A stretch of DNA of 64,000 nt from Mesorhizobium sp. (GTDB lineage: Bacteria; Pseudomonadota; Alphaproteobacteria; Rhizobiales; Rhizobiaceae): assembly GCF_004962245.1 (NCBI RefSeq), contig NZ_SUHQ01000018.1, positions 84,014 to 148,013 of the forward strand, in the 5' to 3' direction. Below the pieces are notes generated by a model that saw nothing but the letters and a program-made list of their open reading frames with translations, was not told the origin of the DNA and made no database searches. Shown here in pieces: positions 56,786-64,000 of the stretch. Position 1 is the stretch's first letter. Each line of letters opens with the position of its first letter. The position numbers and the translations under genes are program-made.

Positions 56786-57559
56786 TCACGCAATTGACCA
56801 GCCGCCATCGATCATCAAGTTCGCCCCGTTGACAAGAGATCCTGCCTGAGAGGCCAGGTAGACGACGGCTCCTGTGACATCTTCCGTCTCCCCAATTCGA
56901 CCCAACGGGATATGTGCGAGCGTCTGCTGGTGAGCTGCAGGGTCGCTCAGATACGGACGGGTCGAGTCTGTCCAGATAAAGGTCGGTGAAATGCTGTTCA
57001 CGGCTATTCCCAGTGGCCCCCACTCCGCCGCCAGGCACCGGGTGAGGTGATTGATCGCTGCTTTCGACATGCAGTAGATCGCTTCCCCACGCAATGTGAC
57101 GGTCCCCGCTTGCGAACTTATGTTCAGGATACGGCCGACCCTTCGCTCGATCATCGTCTTTGCAACAGCCTGCGTCAGGAAGAACGTGCCTTTCAGATTC
57201 GTGCCGAGAACCAGATCGAAGTCTTCTTCACTGACGGACTCGGCCGGGCTTCGGCGCGATATCCCGATATTGTTGACCAACACATCGATCTGTCCGAAAT
57301 GGGCTACCGCATCTCGCACACCGTGCTCGATTTGCTGAGTTTGGGATATGTCCAGCCTGACGAGCAGAGCACGGCGCCCGAGCGCTTCGATGGCAGAAAC
57401 CAGATCTGCGCCGGCACTGTTGTCGCGAACAATTGCCACGACATCGGCTCCGGCCTCGGCGCATGCCAGCGCACAGGCACGACCGATGCCGCGCCCGGCG
57501 CCTGTCACCATCACGACCTTCCCATCAAGACCGAAATTGGGCAGAGAACTTTTTGTCAT
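56786..57559 (-). CDS. SDR-family oxidoreductase
   Basis: VTGAGRGIGRACALACAEAGADVVAIVRD; NNIGIS; YCMSKAAINHLTRCLAAEWG. Confidence 0.94.
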   Translation of the reverse strand: MTKSSLPNFGLDGKVVMVTGAGRGIGRACALACAEAGADVVAIVRDNSAGADLVSAIEALGRRALLVRLDISQTQQIEHGVRDAVAHFGQIDVLVNNIGISRRSPAESVSEEDFDLVLGTNLKGTFFLTQAVAKTMIERRVGRILNISSQAGTVTLRGEAIYCMSKAAINHLTRCLAAEWGPLGIAVNSISPTFIWTDSTRPYLSDPAAHQQTLAHIPLGRIGETEDVTGAVVYLASQAGSLVNGANLMIDGGWSIA

Positions 57560-57671
57560 CTCAAGGGACTCCATAGGTGACGAGGCTTTTCGACCAGGCC
57601 GTGTTTGGGTGTTTGTGAACTAGCGAAACTCAAAGAGCGATGGCTAACGCTCGAGCGTTTCGCACCGGCCC

Positions 57672-58703
57672 TCACAAGGCTCTACGCCGAGATTTCACAA
57701 AGGTGTCGAACGCGACCGCCAGAACGATGATGACGCCGATGATGATTTGCTGGACGTAGGCGGAAACGTCGAGAAGGACCAAACCGTTGAGCAACACACC
57801 GATCAGAACGGTACCGATGACCGTGCCGAATATCGTGCCGGTGCCACCAAACAGACTGGTCCCACCGATCACGACCGAGGCGATAACAGTCAGTTCAAAA
57901 CCGGTCCCCGCCACAGCCTCGGCCGAGTTCAGCCGTGCAGCGAGGACGAAGGCTCCCAGCCCCGAAAAGAACCCGGTGATGACATAGACACTAAGGATTA
58001 TCTTCCGGACATTGAGGCCCGCGAGACGTGCGGCCTCAGGGTTTCCCCCAACGGCGTAAATCTGCCGACCGTAGCGGGTGTAGCTCAATGTTATATGGGC
58101 AATTATGGCGAACAGGACAAAGATCAGAACTGGAACCGGGACCGGCCCAACTTTGCCTTGGCCCCACCAAACGAACGCATCGTCGAATCCGCTTACGGGG
58201 CCACCTCCAGAAAAGAGCAACGCCGCGCCGCGAAAGGCTGACATGCCCCCGAGGGTCACAACAAAAGGCGGCACCTTGAACCTGGTGATGGCCAGCCCTT
58301 GAACAAGACCGGCTGCGACGCCGACACCGACCGCTGCAAGAGCGGCGAACTCCCAACCCAGTCCCAACGAGGCGGAGCCATCGCCGACGCTGAAACGGTT
58401 GTCGAGGCCGCCTTTTGCCACCACCGCAGCAACCAGCCCCGCCATTGCGAGAATTGAGCCGATTGAAAGGTCAATGCCGGCCGTGAGGATGACGAACGTC
58501 ATTCCGATCGCCAGTAATCCGTAGATGGAGACTTGTCGAAGGACATTGAAGAGGTTCAGCGGTGTGAGAAAGCGCGGCTCAAGGATCGAGAATCCGATCA
58601 TGAGAACAACCAAGAAGAGCACCGGCGCAAAACGTGCCGCAACGTTGATTGGCCGAAACTGAGGCCGCCTTCCGACCGCCTCGCCTGCCGTCACTTGTAC
58701 CAT
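57672..58703 (-). CDS. Sugar ABC transporter permease (CUT2/ribose type)
   Basis: GMTFVILTAGIDLSIGSILAMAGLVAAVVAKGG; YGRQIYAVGGNPEAARLAGLNV. Confidence 0.95.
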   Translation of the reverse strand: MVQVTAGEAVGRRPQFRPINVAARFAPVLFLVVLMIGFSILEPRFLTPLNLFNVLRQVSIYGLLAIGMTFVILTAGIDLSIGSILAMAGLVAAVVAKGGLDNRFSVGDGSASLGLGWEFAALAAVGVGVAAGLVQGLAITRFKVPPFVVTLGGMSAFRGAALLFSGGGPVSGFDDAFVWWGQGKVGPVPVPVLIFVLFAIIAHITLSYTRYGRQIYAVGGNPEAARLAGLNVRKIILSVYVITGFFSGLGAFVLAARLNSAEAVAGTGFELTVIASVVIGGTSLFGGTGTIFGTVIGTVLIGVLLNGLVLLDVSAYVQQIIIGVIIVLAVAFDTFVKSRRRAL

Positions 58704-58729
58704 GTTCTTCTCCCCTGATTCATCCTGCC

Positions 58730-60256
58730 TCATGCCGCAACCGCATCCACGGTCATCAGGGCCATGAGCATCTCAGGACTGGCGGCATCCGCTTGCACTT
58801 CGCCCGTTACACGGCCTTCGCGCATCGTGATGATCCGGTCGCTTATCGCCAGCACCTCAGGCAGTTCTGAAGAGATCACGACGATCGCAATCCCAGTGCT
58901 TGCCATTTGAAACAACAGGTTGTGGACTTCCGCCTTGGCGCCGACATCAATTCCGCGGGTGGGCTCGTCGACGATGAGGACCTTGGGACCCAAGGCGAGC
59001 CAGCGCGCCAGAACAACCTTCTGTTGGTTGCCGCCGGAGAGGTCGGATACGATTTGCTCTGGTCCCACCATTCGTATGCGAAGCAGTTTCTTGTATTGCG
59101 CGATTAATGTGTCCTCGGCGGTTGGATCGATGAAGACACCCAGCCGGGAAACTCTGTCGTGCGCAGCCACTGTCAGGTTTGCGCGTATCGACAATGACAG
59201 GAACAAAGCTTGCTGCTTTCTATCTTCCGGAACCAATCCGATGCCTTGGCGAATCGCATCTTGAGGTGACGTTGCCTGCAACAAAACCCCATCGATGAAG
59301 ACCTTCCCGGAATCGAAGGGGTCAGCGCCAAAGATAGCTCTCGCGGTCTCCGTCCGGCCGGAGCCAACCAGGCCGGCAATCCCAAGAATTTCTCCGCGTC
59401 GAACCTCGAGGCTAATGTCACTAAGGGCCATCGCATTGAGCCCTTCCGCACCCCGGCGCCGCGAAAGATGCTCGACACGGAGAACGACCGCATCGGTGGC
59501 CGCGGGAGCCGGACGCCGCTGCGTTACCGTGATTTCGCGGCCGACCATGTGGTGAATAATTGCATCGACGGATGTGGCGGCAACGTTTCCGTCGCAAACG
59601 AACCTGCCATCCCGAAGTATGGTGAAGCGGTCGCACACGCGCATCACCTCTTCCAGGCGGTGCGTGACGAAGATGACACTGAGACCATCGGCCTTGAACC
59701 CGCTCACGATATCAAAGAGCCGGTCAACTTCAGCATTTGAAAGGGCTGCGGTCGGTTCGTCCATGATGATAAGTTTCGATCTCATCGAAAGGGCGCGGGC
59801 GATCTCGACCAGTTGCTGTTCGGCCACCGACAAGTCCCGGGCGGGTGTGAGAGGATCTTTCTCCAGCCCGACCTTCGCCATCAAACCTTGCGCTTGGTTC
59901 ACCAATGTTCGCCAGTTCACGAGGTTCGCCCAGCCCGGTTCACGACCCAGGAAGATGTTCTCGGCAATCGACATTCCAGGAACGAGCGTCAATTCTTGAT
60001 AGATCGTCGCAATGCCACAGCGCTGTGCATCCTGGGGAGAATTGAACGCCGCCTTCACGCCGAGAAAGGTAACCTCGCCACCGTCTGGCAGTTGAGCGCC
60101 CGATAGGATCTTGAGCAAGGTTGACTTGCCGGCACCGTTCTCTCCCAGCAGTGCGTGGACTTCACCCGTGTCCACGCGCAAGCCCACCGACCTGAGTGCG
60201 GAAATGCCGCCAAACGACTTGGTGATGCCGTTCATCTGCAAGAGAGCCTGAGACAT
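58730..60256 (-). CDS. Sugar ABC transporter ATP-binding protein (double NBD, RbsA-like)
   Basis: GENGAGKSTLLKILSG; second NBD GIAGLVGSGRTETARAIFG, LSGGNQQKVVLARWLA. Confidence 0.96.
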   Translation of the reverse strand: MSQALLQMNGITKSFGGISALRSVGLRVDTGEVHALLGENGAGKSTLLKILSGAQLPDGGEVTFLGVKAAFNSPQDAQRCGIATIYQELTLVPGMSIAENIFLGREPGWANLVNWRTLVNQAQGLMAKVGLEKDPLTPARDLSVAEQQLVEIARALSMRSKLIIMDEPTAALSNAEVDRLFDIVSGFKADGLSVIFVTHRLEEVMRVCDRFTILRDGRFVCDGNVAATSVDAIIHHMVGREITVTQRRPAPAATDAVVLRVEHLSRRRGAEGLNAMALSDISLEVRRGEILGIAGLVGSGRTETARAIFGADPFDSGKVFIDGVLLQATSPQDAIRQGIGLVPEDRKQQALFLSLSIRANLTVAAHDRVSRLGVFIDPTAEDTLIAQYKKLLRIRMVGPEQIVSDLSGGNQQKVVLARWLALGPKVLIVDEPTRGIDVGAKAEVHNLLFQMASTGIAIVVISSELPEVLAISDRIITMREGRVTGEVQADAASPEMLMALMTVDAVAA

Positions 60257-60398
60257 AGGAGTATCCGAATGAAAATCAGTGGCTCGGAAAGCGCGTGAGG
60301 CTGTGAGCCGGTCGGGTGAGGCCGCTGCTGGGCGGCCTCACCCATGCCCGCGATCGAAATTGGGAGGAATTTGCGTTCGCGCGCAGACCGCCGGATGG

Positions 60399-61355
60399 CT
60401 ACTTGAGTTCGCCCAGGCGTTCGCCTGCATCCAGGTTGTCGTTCGTCACAGCGATCGGGGTCAGGAGGGTGATTTTGTTTTCCGGAACTTTTCCGTCGCG
60501 GGCAAAGGCCACGAGAATATCAACCGCCTGCCTGCCCTGCTTGCCCGGCATCTGCTCGATGGTCCCGGTCATTCTTCCATCGCGAACCTTGCCGAGGGAT
60601 TCAGGCAGGGCGTCAAATCCGATCAGTTTTACCTTGCCGGTCAACTCGCGGCCCTTCAGCGCCTCCAAGGCCCCGAGCGCCATGTCATCGTTTGCCGCGG
60701 CAATCGCGTCAGGCGGCGTTCCCATCGACGCCAAGGCAGACTCAGTAACGGAAAGGCCTTTGGCACGATCAAATCCGGCCGTGTCCTCGAAGACGAACTT
60801 GTATTTGGTCGCCAGTGGATCAAGCGCGTTGTGTAGACCCTTGTTGCGGTCGATCGCTGCGCTGGTGCCCGGCTGTCCCTGCAGGTTCATCACATTGGCT
60901 CCGTTCGGAAACAGCTTGATGATGAGTTGGCCCTGAACCTCGCCCCCTTTCACATTGTCGGCACCGACATGGGCGAGAATCCCCTTGACGCTGTCGACAG
61001 AGCGATCGACGGTCACAACCGGAATCTTGGCATCGATCGCCTCCTGGATTGCCGGCGCCAGTGCTGCGGAGTCATTCGGGCTGATAACGATGCCGTCGAC
61101 GCCCTTTGTGATTGCAGCCTCGATGTCGGCGCTCTGTTTGCTGGAATTGCGCTGACCGTCACTCACCACCACATCGATGTTGCCGAGTTTTGCAGCTTCA
61201 TCCTGCATCTCTTTCATGATGTGGACCGAGAACGGGAACGCGAGATCGGGGCTCGACAGCATGATCGTGAGATGCTTGTCCGCTGCCCATGACTGGGCGG
61301 ACATCAGCAGAGAGCCGACAACTGCCATGGCTGTCACTACGGTCCTTGTGTTCAT
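60399..61355 (-). CDS. Sugar ABC transporter substrate-binding protein
   Basis: Signal peptide MNTRTVVTAMAVVGSLLMSAQSWAAD; DGIVISPNDSAALAPAIQEAIDAKIPVVTVDRSVD. Confidence 0.95.
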   Translation of the reverse strand: MNTRTVVTAMAVVGSLLMSAQSWAADKHLTIMLSSPDLAFPFSVHIMKEMQDEAAKLGNIDVVVSDGQRNSSKQSADIEAAITKGVDGIVISPNDSAALAPAIQEAIDAKIPVVTVDRSVDSVKGILAHVGADNVKGGEVQGQLIIKLFPNGANVMNLQGQPGTSAAIDRNKGLHNALDPLATKYKFVFEDTAGFDRAKGLSVTESALASMGTPPDAIAAANDDMALGALEALKGRELTGKVKLIGFDALPESLGKVRDGRMTGTIEQMPGKQGRQAVDILVAFARDGKVPENKITLLTPIAVTNDNLDAGERLGELK

Positions 61356-61493
61356 TTTATCCATCCTCCCAGGTTTGGTGCGCAGGCTGCGGATAAATGT
61401 CCTCCCAGAAAGCCAACGCCAAATTTGTTTACATTCAATACATATTCCCGATACAAGAAAGACGCAAGCCCCCCATTGAATGCACCGAGCAGG

Positions 61494-61928
61494 TCAGTTC
61501 GCAGGGGCGACAACGCCCTTCTTCAACAGGATGTTTCCATAGAGCCGCCCGTCGCCGCTCAGGACGATTGCAAAGCCTTTCTTGGCGCGCGCCTTGAACT
61601 CAGCCGGCGTGATTGGCGCCAACGCCAACGACCGACTGGCATGCTTCGAGACGATTTCCAGGAATTCGCCGAATATCGGCAGCTCGGTTTCAGGATTTCC
61701 ATCGACAATCATGCGGCACGCCGCATGTAAATCGCCACTTTCAAGCGGCATCACCGAAAGGATGGCTTCGAGGATCCGAGTGCCCAGGACACCATCCAGG
61801 CGAATGATGCGGGCGTCGTCATCACAGGGATAGTTGGCATCCACGATCGCGATCTCATGGCCATGCCCCATGGACCGCAACACATGGAGAAGATCGGGTG
61901 ACAACACGGGATCAATACCTTTCAGCAT
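61494..61928 (-). CDS. RbsD/FucU-family sugar mutarotase
   Basis: MLKGIDPVLSPDLLHVLRSMGHGHEIAIVDANYPCDDDARIIRLDG. Confidence 0.92.
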   Translation of the reverse strand: MLKGIDPVLSPDLLHVLRSMGHGHEIAIVDANYPCDDDARIIRLDGVLGTRILEAILSVMPLESGDLHAACRMIVDGNPETELPIFGEFLEIVSKHASRSLALAPITPAEFKARAKKGFAIVLSGDGRLYGNILLKKGVVAPAN

Positions 61929-62055
61929 GACAGATGTCCTTTTTTGGATTGGGATTTTCGCCTGATGAGTGCGCAGGTCACCCATCAGCCAGAGATTTGG
62001 TTAGCGGTCGTTAGAACTGATCGCTATCGACGTCTTATCTTGTATTTGCATTGAA

Positions 62056-62069
62056 CCTATACTAATAGG
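62056..62069. promoter_or_regulatory. Inverted repeat CCTAT-ACTA-ATAGG in the divergent promoter
   Basis: Between the divergent fucU-like gene and the ROK regulator. Confidence 0.45.
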
Positions 62070-62074
62070 CTTCA

Positions 62075-63439
62075 GTGGTCGTCAATGGGCAATTTCGATG
62101 GCGAGTTGTCACGGCTCTGAAGTGGGGAGCGTCCAATCACGCTGGACGCGGCCGGCTGCCTGACGTTAACAGGACGATTGCAACCGAACAGACGATCGAA
62201 AAGAAGAGCAACTTGAAAACAACCAACCTCATCCGACACGTCAATGAGACGAGGTGTCTGCGGTTGTTGCGAAGGGCGTCCCCTCTTTCGCGCGCCGACA
62301 TTGCCCGCGAACTCGGCTTAACCCGCGCAACCGCTGGCAACGTTATTGCAGTGCTGCTCCAGGCAGATCTGGCAATGGAACTGACCGAACAGCAGGAGGC
62401 CGCCAAGGTAGGCAGGCCGGGAATACGGGTCGCGCTAAACCCGAAGGGAGCCTTCTTTATTGGGATAGACGTGTCGAGCACGTGGCTGACCGGCGTGCTT
62501 GTCGATTTCGGCGGGACTTTGCTCAAGAAGATAGTCGTCCCCAACAGCAAGAATTTTCGCGACGCAGGCCCTGTTGCTCAAACAATTGCGGACCTGGCCC
62601 GCCGTCTCGTCGTGGGGGCGGGTGTCGATACGAAGCGCGTGCGGGGCGTAGGAATTTCCGTCCCCGGCATCGTGGATCGCAACGGAGTCGTGGTGTCGGC
62701 AAAACTGCTGGAGTGGGAGGATGTCGATATTGGACAGCTGGTCGCAACCTCGCTTGGAGCACCCTGGCCGATCCGGGTGTGCAACGACGCCGTCGCGCTT
62801 TCCGCCGCCATCGGTGCGCTGGATACGCATGACACGGAGGACTTGCTGGTCATGTTGCTGTCTGAAGGTGTTGGCGCGGCGATCATTCGCAACGGGCGTG
62901 TTGCTGAGGGCGTCAGCGGGTTTGCTGGCGAAATAGGTCATATGGTCCTGTCCGCCAAACCCGAAGACGCCAAATCGCAAACCCTGGGCCTGCTTGGAGG
63001 CTACGGCCCTTTCTTGTCACTTCTATCCGATGAGCAATCGATCGCAGAAGGGCTGGCAAATTTGGCGGCTATGCCCAACCCCGGCAGAGCCCTTGAGATC
63101 ACGCTCGACACATGGGCAGCGGTCATCTCTGTTGGTCTGCTCAATCTGATCCACATACTGAACCCGGCGCGGATAGTCCTCGGCGGCCCACTGGCTGTCT
63201 TGTTTCCGAGAGTTCAAAATAAGGTCGAAGCGGTTCTTGGGGCCAACTTGCTGCACGGTTTGACGTTGCCGCCTATTGAGGTCGCCGGAAGTGAAGCCGA
63301 CACTGTAGCTCGTGGCGCCGCCGGTACCGTGCGCGACGGCATCTTCCTGCTGCCTGAGCTGGATCAGATCGGCAATGGAGTGCCCGCTGGCCGACCATCC
63401 CAATCTGCCGAAATCGCTGCGGCGTATGACGGGCGCTAG
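62075..63439 (+). CDS. ROK-family transcriptional regulator (start uncertain)
   Basis: wHTH (RHVNETRCLRLLRRASPLSRADIARELGLTRATAGNVIAVLL) and ROK domain (FFIGIDVSSTWLTGVLVDFGGTLL). Confidence 0.92.
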   Translation: MVVNGQFRWRVVTALKWGASNHAGRGRLPDVNRTIATEQTIEKKSNLKTTNLIRHVNETRCLRLLRRASPLSRADIARELGLTRATAGNVIAVLLQADLAMELTEQQEAAKVGRPGIRVALNPKGAFFIGIDVSSTWLTGVLVDFGGTLLKKIVVPNSKNFRDAGPVAQTIADLARRLVVGAGVDTKRVRGVGISVPGIVDRNGVVVSAKLLEWEDVDIGQLVATSLGAPWPIRVCNDAVALSAAIGALDTHDTEDLLVMLLSEGVGAAIIRNGRVAEGVSGFAGEIGHMVLSAKPEDAKSQTLGLLGGYGPFLSLLSDEQSIAEGLANLAAMPNPGRALEITLDTWAAVISVGLLNLIHILNPARIVLGGPLAVLFPRVQNKVEAVLGANLLHGLTLPPIEVAGSEADTVARGAAGTVRDGIFLLPELDQIGNGVPAGRPSQSAEIAAAYDGR

Positions 63440-63666
63440 TCGCTCAGGAAGCCATTTCTTCGCAACCAAGAGGTCGAGAGCACTGCACAGTTTTTGTATC
63501 GCCAGATTCCAGCCGCGGCTGGAAGACGATCGAGATACTTGTCGAGCGTTATCGGGTAATGACGAACCCGAACACCGGTCGCGTTGTAAATCGCATTTGC
63601 CAGCGCGGCCGCCGCCCCCGAGATGCAAAGCTCTCCGACGCGAGCCTTCGCACAACCCTGGACCAC
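63436..63666 (-). pseudogene. C-terminal fragment of a molybdopterin-binding xanthine/aldehyde oxidase-type subunit
   Basis: KARVGELCISGAAAALANAIYNATGVRVRHYPITLDKYLDRLP resembles the C-terminus of Mo-binding dehydrogenase subunits; no catalytic body in frame upstream. Confidence 0.6.
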
Positions 63667-64000
63667 TTGGCTGTCGAGAATGGGGGGCAGGCAGGGCCAT
63701 GGCTAGACGAGCTCGAGAACGAGTTGATCACCGACGCCTCTAACATATGGCCCGTGGCGCACCATTGGATGCAGAAATCAGGGCGATGACGGGAGCACGA
63801 AATCTGCTGCGGGAAATTGTTTCGGCCTTTCGCGAGCGCCTTGAGCAGGGGGTAGACTAGCGCGCAGCCAAGATCTCTTATAGTCGGCGCCGGCAACGTC
63901 TGCTTTAAGGCAGTGGCGCCGATTTCATTAACGACTGACATGAGGCGGTGGGTTCAATAGGTCATTGCAACACCTTCTGTAGCCTATCGGCCGGCGTTTC

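Overview
The window is a GC-rich alphaproteobacterial chromosome segment with Mesorhizobium/Rhizobiales character. It is mostly well-packed housekeeping, regulatory and transport genes, plus a patchy accessory stretch at about 39.5-48.7 kb. Landmarks: a fused trpE(G) with a WWW leader peptide and full attenuator; leuA with a previously uncalled LLLL leader ORF; a cell-cycle cluster (chpT, stand-alone response regulator, ctrA, fliJ-like, sciP); mnmA; tRNA-Met(CAU); a VapBC locus whose vapC is frameshifted; a TonB-dependent siderophore receptor behind an IRO-type (RirA) motif; and two back-to-back CUT2-type sugar ABC loci with ROK regulators. The most unusual locus lies at 39.6-42.0 kb. There an orphan 'mobile mystery protein A' HTH gene sits behind repeated TGATAA/TTATCA operator-like hexamers, divergent from an uncharacterised ORF whose C-terminus is antisense to tRNA-Met. 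A decayed IS481 transposase lies where the usual partner gene (mobile mystery protein B, Fic) would be expected. Intergenic mosaic palindromic repeats, several short tandem duplications and several decayed gene fragments were also found. No CRISPR array or rRNA was seen. All calls come from reading sequence and supplied translations; no database search was run.
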